Shown: positions 1 to 5,572 of the stretch, piece after piece
Position numbering within the stretch: position 1 is the stretch's first letter
Layout: every line of letters begins with the position of its first letter
NCBI GenBank assembly: GCA_024409185.1
Contig: JAKSUD010000066.1
Location: 1 to 5,600 of the forward strand
Source of the DNA: an archaeon
Lineage (GTDB): Archaea > Methanobacteriota > Methanobacteria > Methanobacteriales > Methanobacteriaceae
Reading direction: 5' to 3'
DNA: 5,600 nt
The notes under the pieces: generated by a model
The model's database searches: none
Told to the model about the DNA's origin: nothing
The model's input: only the letters and a program-made list of their open reading frames with translations
Translations under genes and position numbers: made by a program

Positions 1-34
1 AAAAAAAAGAAAAAATAAAAAAGACAAGAAAAAA
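1..34 (-). terminator. Oligo-T terminator region after mptD
   Basis: Read on the minus strand, the 117 bases after the mptD stop are very T-rich. They end in four T runs of 6, 6, 6 and 8 bases (plus-strand A runs at 29-34, 17-22, 10-15 and 1-8) broken by single bases or short gaps. Archaeal RNA polymerase terminates at such U-tracts without needing a hairpin, so this is the likely end of the sortase-mptD transcript. The tract may continue beyond the window edge. No gene is visible in 1-117. Confidence 0.6.
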
Positions 35-117
35 TCAGAACAAAAATAATAAAAATAAATATTAAAATAAAATATAAAAGTAATGATAATATGAAAATTG
101 AAAAATAATGAAGATAA

Positions 118-489
118 TTATTCAATAATGTCTTCAACATACATTAAAGGATAATTAAGTTCTTCAACAAATTCAATTCGAATAATAGCTAAAACATTAT
201 CTATTTTTGAATAAATTTTAACATCCAACATGTCTCCATTAAGAGAAGTATATTCAAATTCAGTCATAGCTTTATCTAATCTATCTAAATCAATATGAAC
301 TTCAACTTTTTCAATAGCAGGTTGTAATCCTAAAGATTCTTCAATAGCTTTTTCTAACCCTGGAGCAGTTTTTTTATTAAAAGGAGTTCCAACAAATTGA
401 TGGAATAAAGCACCCATACTTATTGCACCTTCAAAAATAGCTCGTTCTCTGCTACTTATATTTGAAAAATATTTTTCATTAACATCCAT
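118..489 (-). CDS. mptD: Archaeal dihydroneopterin aldolase (MptD)
   Basis: The 123-residue protein has the usual length and signature of the archaeal MptD family (formerly DUF372), which is unrelated to bacterial FolB. The family splits 7,8-dihydroneopterin into 6-hydroxymethyl-7,8-dihydropterin and glycolaldehyde, a cytoplasmic step of methanopterin synthesis. Recognisable conserved blocks are RERAIFEGAISMGALFHQF (residues 14-32), followed by GTP; EKAIEESLGLQP (46-57); YTSLNGDMLDV (80-90); and the C-terminal EELNYPLMYVEDI (109-121). Glu20, Gln56, Tyr80 and Tyr113 are the probable equivalents of the active-site residues of the family; I assign them from memory of the alignment. The ATG start has a GGAG ribosome site at 497-500, seven bases upstream and inside the sortase gene. 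The start overlaps the sortase stop by 11 bases (479-489), so translation is probably coupled. The gene is intact and ends in TAA. The family assignment is firm; the symbol follows from it. Confidence 0.92.
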   Translation of the reverse strand: MDVNEKYFSNISSRERAIFEGAISMGALFHQFVGTPFNKKTAPGLEKAIEESLGLQPAIEKVEVHIDLDRLDKAMTEFEYTSLNGDMLDVKIYSKIDNVLAIIRIEFVEELNYPLMYVEDIIE

Positions 490-1273
490 AAATAATCTCC
501 ATAAATGATACTCCCATCAAACTATTTAACCATTGTAAATTATCAGCCCAATATTGAGAAGATCCTGGGAATAATATGAAAATTACAAGAGCAATAGTTA
601 TTAAAATTACTGCAATTAAAATTATTCTTTGATTAATTTTACTTTTGCCCTTATCTCTAAATAAGAATGTAACAATTAAACCAAAGATGAAAAATCCTAA
701 AGTAATTAACCAAGGAGTCCAGAAATTAGAAGGTTGCTCACTATTAGCATCATAAAGACTTGAACAATTATAATCTGCAATATAAATTAATCTTTGGGAT
801 GCTGAACCTATTGGATGACAAGTAATCAAATAAAGTTGTTGATGATTCCTATCTGCAACATGACTTTCATTTAAATCTAATAAATAGGATGCAGGAACAA
901 CTTTTGATGATTTAATAGTATAATTAATTTCACCCAAATCAGGCCATTTAAGACTAACTACATCTCCTTTCTTCAATTCATTTAATCTTAAAAAGGCAGA
1001 ACCTTGAAGAGTTCTATGTCCAAATAAAACCACATCCCCCTGAGTAGGTTTATATGATTGTTCATCAATAAAAACTCCTTGAGATATAGAAACATTATTA
1101 ATTTTCTCATTAACTCCTATTGATGGAATATAAACAACAGGAGCAGTTACATTATCTGGTTCAGCATTATTTTTAGCTGAAAAATAAGTAACTTCTGTTA
1201 CTGCATACAATCCAATAATTAATAAAGCTATAATAACAATTATAGTACTTATTTTAAAATTTTTTAAATCCAC
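479..1273 (-). CDS. Class E-like sortase with two C-terminal membrane segments
   Basis: This is a membrane-bound cysteine transpeptidase expected to attach surface proteins to the envelope or to each other. Hydrophobic segment 1 (residues about 8-27) anchors the N-terminus. The sortase fold starts at VVYIPSIGV (46-54). The catalytic His86 lies in the block LFGHRTLQGSAFLRLNELKKGD (83-104), Cys152 in YLITCHP (148-154, a TLxTC-type motif), and Arg161 in SASQRLIYIA (157-166). The GHRT...GSAF...L..L..GD and TCHP..SA.QRL patterns are those of class E sortases. After the domain come two more hydrophobic segments (about 187-206 and 216-235) with a basic loop RDKGKSK between them, then a 29-residue tail predicted to be outside. 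Translation starts at GTG 1271-1273, with GAGG at 1281-1284 seven bases upstream; no in-frame ATG lies near it. It is the first gene of an operon with mptD. No substrate with a sorting signal is present in the window, so its target is unknown. Confidence 0.88.
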   Translation of the reverse strand: MDLKNFKISTIIVIIALLIIGLYAVTEVTYFSAKNNAEPDNVTAPVVYIPSIGVNEKINNVSISQGVFIDEQSYKPTQGDVVLFGHRTLQGSAFLRLNELKKGDVVSLKWPDLGEINYTIKSSKVVPASYLLDLNESHVADRNHQQLYLITCHPIGSASQRLIYIADYNCSSLYDANSEQPSNFWTPWLITLGFFIFGLIVTFLFRDKGKSKINQRIILIAVILITIALVIFILFPGSSQYWADNLQWLNSLMGVSFMEIIYGC

Positions 1274-1326
1274 AATTTTACCTCGACTAATAAATTTTAA
1301 ACTTAATTAATACTTAGTAATCAAGA

Positions 1327-1337
1327 TTATATAAAAG
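1327..1337 (-). promoter_or_regulatory. Probable TATA box of the sortase-mptD operon
   Basis: On the minus strand this reads CTTTTATATAA, close to the archaeal TTTATATA consensus. A start of transcription about 25 bases downstream would fall near 1305-1308. That would leave a leader of roughly 33 bases containing the GAGG ribosome site (1281-1284) before the GTG start at 1273. In DNA this AT-rich, TATA-like matches are common, so spacing is the main support. The neighbouring tandem repeats offer further TATA-like units upstream. Confidence 0.5.
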
Positions 1338-1360
1338 TTTATAAAAGTTTATAAAAGTTT
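1331..1360. repeat. Three perfect 10-bp tandem repeats upstream of the sortase
   Basis: The unit ATAAAAGTTT occurs three times head to tail, followed by a partial fourth copy (ATAAAA, 1361-1366). On the minus strand each unit boundary creates CTTTTATAAA, a TATA-like sequence, and the last copy merges with the CTTTTATATAA box at 1327-1337. The array sits 58-87 bases upstream of the sortase start codon. A 10-bp period is about one helical turn, so all copies face the same side of the DNA. Confidence 0.9.
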
Positions 1361-1381
1361 ATAAAAATTATGGAATTATTA

Positions 1382-1414
1382 AATTTTAATAAAAATTATA
1401 ATTTTAATAAAAAT
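1382..1414. repeat. Direct repeat of 15 bp, period 18
   Basis: AATTTTAATAAAAAT is present at 1382-1396 and again at 1400-1414, and a shorter related copy (AATAAAAATTAT) lies at 1422-1433. It is made only of A and T and lies in the spacer between the DUF515 gene and the sortase promoter. It may be no more than simple-sequence drift in a T-rich terminator region. Confidence 0.5.
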
Positions 1415-1469
1415 AAAATATAATAAAAATTATAAAAATTAAATAGAATTATTAAAAAATTAATAAAAA
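1409..1469 (-). terminator. Oligo-T terminator region after the DUF515 gene
   Basis: Directly after the TAG stop at 1475, the minus strand carries repeated T runs: five at 1465-1469, six at 1454-1459, and several more of five down to about 1409. There is no GC-rich stem. This fits U-tract termination in archaea and separates the DUF515 gene from the downstream sortase promoter. Confidence 0.5.
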
Positions 1470-1474
1470 TATAA

Positions 1475-3106
1475 CTATTTAAAAAATCTTTCATTCTTAT
1501 TTAATGCATGGTAATATGTTTCATTTAACTCATTAATAGCCCAATTTGGAGCATACTCTGTAGGAATTGTTAAAATCAAATTCTCCATATTATTAATTAC
1601 AAAATCAACATCAGAACGAGGAATTTCTAAAAGAACTAAATAATCAGTGTCTAATTCTCCAATATTAGATAAACGTTCATAATTAGATAATTTAATACCA
1701 TAACTATTTAAATAAGAGGATAATGCACCATTATCATGTCCATTAAAAATTGAAGATTTTAAAAGTTCTTCTGCATCCGTAGAAAAAGAACTAGAATCTT
1801 CGGTAGGATAAGTGCTATTACCTTTAATCAAATTAGTAGATTTACTAAAAGTACTATCAATAACACCTCCATCTTTAGATCTTAAAATAGCTAATACAGT
1901 AGCTCCACTAACATTAGGTTCCTCAGTAACTGTTTCAGAATTTTGTGAATTATATGCACTTGTAGATTCCTCAGAAACTATACTTTCAGAAGAATTCTCA
2001 GAAGAATTATCTTGATTATCATTATCAAAAGATTGGGAAGAATAATCAGTACTATTAGATGATAATGAATATATATCAACAATACTTCCAACAGAAATTA
2101 AACCCCCAGTAGCTTGAAGACGAGAAATATAAATTGGAGTAATAACAGTATCTACTTTACCAAATTCAATATTAGATAATATTTTAGCATCATTCTCATT
2201 AATAAATAAAGAAGCATCATCAATAGGCATTAATACTTTTTTACTATTATTTTCTGAATAAGACATCATAATCCTACCATATTGATCTTCAAAAGCATTA
2301 ATTTTAGAAATATGGTATTTTCTCCAATCTTCAGTAGCACTCCTTAGAATATCAATTGATTTAACTTCATTAACATTATACGAATCTTTAATTTGATTTT
2401 CTAAAGTAAAAACATGAGAATTAAGAGCTAAAGGCCCCTTATAAAGAGTATTTAATTCATTTAATTTTGCAGTTTTTTCAGTGTTTAGTTCATTTTGGAA
2501 AGGTTGATAAATCCCAAAGTAAAATAGTGAAGCACCTAAAACTAAAATTATTAAAGAAATTGCAATTAAACCAAAATTCTTTTTCGAAGAAGTATCTGAA
2601 TTAAGAAGTTTATTCTTCAAATCAGCAAGATTAAATGAAGATAAACCTTTAGATTTAGAAGTATTTCCACCTAAATCCTTATTAGTAAGATTAACATTAT
2701 TATTTCTAGTATCATAATTATTAATAGGAGCAGTTTGATTAATTAAAGATTTTTCTTTAAAATAAACATCATATTCATTATCAAAATACTCATCATCTCT
2801 TAAATCATTGGAAAAATTAGGACTTCTATTAAACTCTTCATTATAAATATATTCAGAATATTTATCATCAAAATAATGATTATTTAATCTATCATTTTCA
2901 TCATAATTATCATAGCTATTATAACTATTATAATCAGTATTTTTATAATTATGATAATTAGAACTATAATTTAAATCATTTAGAGAATCTATAGAAACCT
3001 TTTTAGAATCTGATTTATTTGATTGAATCATATCTCCTAATAATAATTTATCCAATTTAGAAGAAAATTTTTTTAAAAATTTAAAACGACCACCCAAATC
3101 ACTCAT
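1475..3106 (-). CDS. DUF515-type membrane protein, possibly CpaB/SAF-like
   Basis: I take the start at ATG 3104-3106 (543 residues). A TTG at 3113-3115 would add three residues but lies inside the ribosome site. Residues 1-177 are hydrophilic and probably cytoplasmic; about 38-135 are strongly Asn/Asp/Tyr/Ser-rich and look disordered. One membrane segment follows (about 178-200, FGLIAISLIILVLGASLFYF) and then a short helical stretch, so the C-terminal 340 residues should be outside. Within these, TPIYISRLQATGGLISVGSI (323-342) followed by VDIYS, then VLAI (404-407), then DYLVLLEIPRSDVDFVINNM (488-507), follow the order seen in CpaB/RcpC pilus assembly proteins: SAF domain with GL..GD.VD, 'VLAI' strand, then a TLAV.P..A-like strand-helix. 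A Ser/Glu/Asn-rich linker (about 348-399) interrupts it and contains several N-x-S/T sites. DUF515 membership is from memory of methanogen proteins; the CpaB link is my inference. It ends in TAG and appears monocistronic. Confidence 0.7.
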   Translation of the reverse strand: MSDLGGRFKFLKKFSSKLDKLLLGDMIQSNKSDSKKVSIDSLNDLNYSSNYHNYKNTDYNSYNSYDNYDENDRLNNHYFDDKYSEYIYNEEFNRSPNFSNDLRDDEYFDNEYDVYFKEKSLINQTAPINNYDTRNNNVNLTNKDLGGNTSKSKGLSSFNLADLKNKLLNSDTSSKKNFGLIAISLIILVLGASLFYFGIYQPFQNELNTEKTAKLNELNTLYKGPLALNSHVFTLENQIKDSYNVNEVKSIDILRSATEDWRKYHISKINAFEDQYGRIMMSYSENNSKKVLMPIDDASLFINENDAKILSNIEFGKVDTVITPIYISRLQATGGLISVGSIVDIYSLSSNSTDYSSQSFDNDNQDNSSENSSESIVSEESTSAYNSQNSETVTEEPNVSGATVLAILRSKDGGVIDSTFSKSTNLIKGNSTYPTEDSSSFSTDAEELLKSSIFNGHDNGALSSYLNSYGIKLSNYERLSNIGELDTDYLVLLEIPRSDVDFVINNMENLILTIPTEYAPNWAINELNETYYHALNKNERFFK

Positions 3107-3109
3107 AAC

Positions 3110-3120
3110 GATCAAACCTT
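3110..3120 (-). promoter_or_regulatory. Ribosome binding site that decides the DUF515 gene start
   Basis: The minus strand reads AAGGTTTGATC and then GTT before ATG 3104-3106. AAGG plus GATC partly matches AGGAGGTGATC, the complement of the 16S rRNA tail, with GG ten bases from the ATG. The upstream in-frame TTG (3113-3115) lies within this element with almost no spacing, so the ATG is the better start. Confidence 0.55.
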
Positions 3121-3147
3121 ACAGAACAAGGTAATAAAAAGTAGAAA

Positions 3148-3158
3148 GATTATAAGTG
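3148..3158 (-). promoter_or_regulatory. Candidate TATA box of the DUF515 gene
   Basis: The minus strand reads CACTTATAATC. Transcription starting about 25 bases downstream, near 3127, would leave a leader of about 20 bases that contains the ribosome site at 3110-3120. A second candidate, TTTTTATAATT at 3170-3180, would give a leader about 20 bases longer. The sequence alone does not choose between them. Confidence 0.3.
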
Positions 3159-3308
3159 ATTGTTTAATAATTATAAAAATTATTATCAGAACCTAATAAT
3201 AACTTAATTATATCTATTAAATTAATAAACTAAATTTAAAGATAATAAATAAAAAATAAGCAAAAGTTGAAAATTAAGTAATAATGAATAAAATTAATTA
3301 GTAATAAA

Positions 3309-3341
3309 GAAAATAAAAAAAGAAAAAAAGAAAAAACAAAG
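3309..3341 (-). terminator. Strong oligo-T terminator after pssA
   Basis: On the minus strand, 28 bases after the pssA stop, there is a T tract broken only by single other bases, with runs of 6, 7, 7 and 4 T (plus-strand A runs at 3331-3336, 3323-3329, 3315-3320 with its flank, and 3310-3313). It is the densest T tract in the window apart from the left edge. It should end the pssA transcript before the DUF515 promoter. Confidence 0.6.
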
Positions 3342-3369
3342 AATAGAGTCATTTTAGATTATTAATAAA

Positions 3370-4290
3370 CTATAACCACTCATCATCTTTATTTGAATCA
3401 TCATCTTCAGTTTTAGATTCTTTATCATATGAAAAACTATTAACAGTATTCTTCATATCACTAACTTTTTCTTTAGTACTACTTAATTTAGAACCTGCTT
3501 TATCCATAGATTCATTAAGTTTTTCACCAGTTACTTGTCTAGCCTTATTAACTTCTTTAATCACCATTTCTTTAGTGAATAAATCATCTACTTCTAAGAA
3601 GAATTCTAAACATGGGATTAACATATAAATTAAGACTAATATTAATAACAATATAGCCGGAATATTAATACCTAAAATAACAATATCCACAGGAATTAAA
3701 ATTAAAACAATTAACAATGCCCCAATAGCAAGAACAGTGAGATCTTTAATTTTAGAGTACATAATTGTACTAATCATCAAATAACCTGCAAATATCATTA
3801 AAATAATAGCAACAATATCATTAAGACATCCACTTAAGTAATAAGTAGCTACGACCATCGCAATTCCTGGAATTGGGAAACCTACAAACCCATCATAATC
3901 AATTTTATCAGAAATAACATTATAACGAGCAAGTCTAAGTAATCCACAGAATATCATAAATAAACAAACTAATAATACAAAATACCTATAACCACCAGTA
4001 GCACCAATAGCAGCATATAAAACAGCTGCAGGTGCAACACCGAATGAAACAATATCTGCTAAAGAATCAATATTTTTACCAAATCCAAAGACATCAATAC
4101 GATTGGTTTTTCTAGCAACCCATCCATCTACAGAGTCAAAGATAACAGCAATAATTATACACATTGATGCTAAAGATAAATTTTGCTCATAAACCATCAA
4201 TATAGCTAAAAATCCAAAGACCAAATTCAAAAATGAAATTGCATCTGGAATTCCAAAAAAATACCTCATTCCTATACTTTTTAAATTCAT
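3370..4290 (-). CDS. pssA: Archaetidylserine synthase (PssA)
   Basis: This integral membrane CDP-alcohol phosphotransferase is expected to make archaetidylserine from CDP-archaeol and L-serine, the entry step to serine and ethanolamine ether lipids. The metal- and CDP-binding motif is at residues 52-79: Asp52, Asp55-Gly56, Ala59-Arg60, Gly71, Asp75 and Asp79. It is followed by IVSFGVAPA (80-88), typical of phosphatidyl/archaetidylserine synthases. FVGFPIPG (135-142) is another family block. About eight hydrophobic segments occupy residues 14-228. The distance from Arg60 to Asp75 is two residues longer than in the usual DGxxARx8Gx3Dx3D pattern. Residues about 233-306 form an added charged tail with amphipathic-helix character that ends in an acidic stretch; typical family members lack most of this. 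The ATG start has GGAG at 4298-4301, seven bases upstream. It ends in TAG and is followed by a strong terminator, so it is probably transcribed alone. The serine, rather than inositol or glycerol, substrate is inferred from the LADIVSFG block. Confidence 0.88.
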   Translation of the reverse strand: MNLKSIGMRYFFGIPDAISFLNLVFGFLAILMVYEQNLSLASMCIIIAVIFDSVDGWVARKTNRIDVFGFGKNIDSLADIVSFGVAPAAVLYAAIGATGGYRYFVLLVCLFMIFCGLLRLARYNVISDKIDYDGFVGFPIPGIAMVVATYYLSGCLNDIVAIILMIFAGYLMISTIMYSKIKDLTVLAIGALLIVLILIPVDIVILGINIPAILLLILVLIYMLIPCLEFFLEVDDLFTKEMVIKEVNKARQVTGEKLNESMDKAGSKLSSTKEKVSDMKNTVNSFSYDKESKTEDDDSNKDDEWL

Positions 4291-4786
4291 AATTTGACTC
4301 CAATAATAGTTTTAACAAACTCATTTATTAATTTTTTCTAAAAAACGACTCCAATTTGTTCAATTAAGTTAAAAATTATTAATTAAGATTAATTTTGTAA
4401 TTTAATAAAAATACATAGTACAAATAAAAATTAAATAATTCTAAATAGGTAAATAACGAAATAACTTAAAAATTCAAATTATTTCATAATATTCTTAAAT
4501 CAATACAAAAATTTATTGAAAGAATAATTTGAATAGATAAAAATATTACCGTGAATTAATAACTTTTAAATTTAGTATTTTTGATAATCCAAAATAATCA
4601 AATATTTAATTACAATTTAATATTAGTATTTAATCATTTAAATAATCAACTATAAAAATCTGCAAAAAACACAAAATAAATTTATAAATAAAAAATTATA
4701 TAGATATATAGAGTATGAAAATATATTATTAAATATATTAAAAAATAAAAATATAAAAACCAATAACATAATTAAGATGTGGACTT
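4291..4786. other. Gene-free divergent intergenic region, 496 bp
   Basis: The region lies between the divergent pssA and unknown plus-strand gene and must hold both promoters. It contains no convincing coding sequence: every ATG-led frame is short and lacks a ribosome site. For the plus-strand gene, TATA-like candidates are TTTATAAATA (4681-4690), TTATATAGATATATAG in 4696-4711 and AAAATATAAAA around 4748-4758; none stands out. No clear TATA box can be chosen for pssA. ATTGGAGTC occurs twice on the minus strand (4296-4304, where it supplies the pssA ribosome site, and 4347-4355). A long-spaced inverted repeat is listed separately. Its length is unusual for this window, where the other spacers are 200-265 bp. 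Confidence 0.6.
4472..4534. repeat. 12-bp perfect inverted repeat with 39-bp spacer
   Basis: ATTCAAATTATT (4472-4483) is matched exactly by its reverse complement AATAATTTGAAT (4523-4534). Within the spacer, ATTCTT (4491-4496) can alternatively pair with AAGAAT (4520-4525), so two mutually exclusive stems can be drawn. In sequence this AT-rich, a 12-bp match within 500 bases is not rare by chance, so function is unproven. Confidence 0.35.
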
Positions 4787-5503
4787 ATGATTGAAAATAA
4801 AATACAAATGCTTAGACGTGCAGCAAAAGTTACACCAAAAGATGAAAGTGAAGATTTATGGTGTGCAATTGCAGGAAATAATAAAATAATTACTGCTATT
4901 TTATTTGCACTAACTCAAGCAAATGAAGATATTAGATTAATTTTCAGAAAACATGTTACTGTTGAATCAAAACATGTCCACAAAAAATTTGATGTTGTAA
5001 TGTTAAAAGGAAATCAATACAGAATGGAAGAATTTATTGAAATTTCCAAAAAATATGGTGGAGCACATATTAGGATTGCTCAAAATTATATTAAAACAGA
5101 ACCTAATTTAATGTTACTAGTAGGTCCTGATGATAATCTTAGAAGTTATGTTAAAGATTTAAAAAGATCTAATGTAGAATTAGATATATTATTAGAAAAT
5201 GAAACTCAAGGATTTATTGAAACAGAACTCCAATCTGAATTCAAACTTCCAAAATCTATAAAAACTGTAATTGAACCAATTTTCAATGCAAGCGATGTTG
5301 TTATTGGTAATGTTCTAATCTCAATCCAAAAAAATAGTAATATTAGTATAAGTAAAAAATTAGCTAAGAAAAACAATATATTTCTTGTAGACTTAGAAAA
5401 ATTAATGAAATCTGTAGAAAAAACAGAAAAAAGAAAAAAATTAATTAAAGAAAAAGAGGAAAAAGAAGAACCTCAAGAAAAAGAAAAAATAATACTAATT
5501 TAA
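4787..5503 (+). CDS. Uncharacterised soluble protein with Lys/Glu-rich tail
   Basis: I do not recognise this 238-residue protein with confidence. It has no signal peptide or membrane segment and should be cytoplasmic. Residues 23-200 look like a compact alpha/beta fold with alternating strands and helices: LWCAIAGNNKIITAILFAL (24-42), KFDVVMLKG (67-75), EEFIEISKKYGGAHIRI (81-97), LMLLVGP (108-114), VELDILLE (130-137), ASDVVIGNVLISI (168-180) and NNIFLVDLEKL (196-206). Residues about 205-236 are nearly all Lys and Glu with a few Arg and Gln and probably form a long charged helix. The middle part weakly recalls the YueI/DUF1694 pattern (helix, DV.LL strand, then I..A..YG), but this is a memory-based lead only. 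The ATG has only a weak ribosome site (GTGGACTT just upstream). Codon use and base composition match the neighbours, so there is no sign of transfer. It ends with two in-frame TAA stops (5501-5506). Confidence 0.75.
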   Translation: MIENKIQMLRRAAKVTPKDESEDLWCAIAGNNKIITAILFALTQANEDIRLIFRKHVTVESKHVHKKFDVVMLKGNQYRMEEFIEISKKYGGAHIRIAQNYIKTEPNLMLLVGPDDNLRSYVKDLKRSNVELDILLENETQGFIETELQSEFKLPKSIKTVIEPIFNASDVVIGNVLISIQKNSNISISKKLAKKNNIFLVDLEKLMKSVEKTEKRKKLIKEKEEKEEPQEKEKIILI

Positions 5504-5535
5504 TAAAAAACCATGTTTTAAAAAAATAGCTAATT

Positions 5536-5572
5536 ATAATTATACAACCACCCAACCCTAGAATATAATTAT
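5536..5572. other. Hairpin with C-rich loop at right edge
   Basis: ATAATTATA (5536-5544) can pair with TATAATTAT (5564-5572), leaving a 19-base loop that holds the only C-rich stretch in the intergenic DNA (CAACCACCCAACCC, 5545-5558). On the minus strand the stem is followed, after seven bases, by a run of seven T (5520-5526 region), which would suit a terminator of a gene entering from the right. On the plus strand it lies 33 bases after the unknown gene's stop, with no good T tract after it. The all-AT stem is weak. Confidence 0.35.

Noticed and set aside
1331..1433. Repeats as a CRISPR or origin iteron array
   Set aside because: Units of 10 and 15-18 bp with no spacers of regular length exclude CRISPR, and there is no origin-binding motif or replication gene nearby; the promoter position explains the 10-bp array better.
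1812..2015. Plus-strand open reading frame of 67 codons
   Set aside because: It lies wholly inside the DUF515 gene on the opposite strand, has no ribosome site, and its Leu/Ser/Val-rich content reflects the complement of the Ser/Glu/Asn-rich linker.
3107..3115. TTG start adding three residues to the DUF515 protein
   Set aside because: The TTG lies within the AAGGTTTGATC ribosome site, whereas the ATG at 3104-3106 has proper spacing from it.
4296..4355. ATTGGAGTC present twice on the minus strand upstream of pssA
   Set aside because: One copy is the pssA ribosome site; the other has no usable start codon at proper distance, and nine bases matching twice is weak evidence for a regulatory element.
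4650..4769. Minus-strand frame of about 39 codons encoding a Phe/Leu/Ile-rich peptide
   Set aside because: No ribosome site precedes the ATG, and the composition is what any T-rich spacer would give; it is not a supported small membrane protein.
4777..4794. Five-codon frame (ATG to TGA) overlapping the start of the unknown plus-strand gene
   Set aside because: It could be read as an upstream leader peptide, but it has no ribosome site, and ATG by chance just upstream is common.
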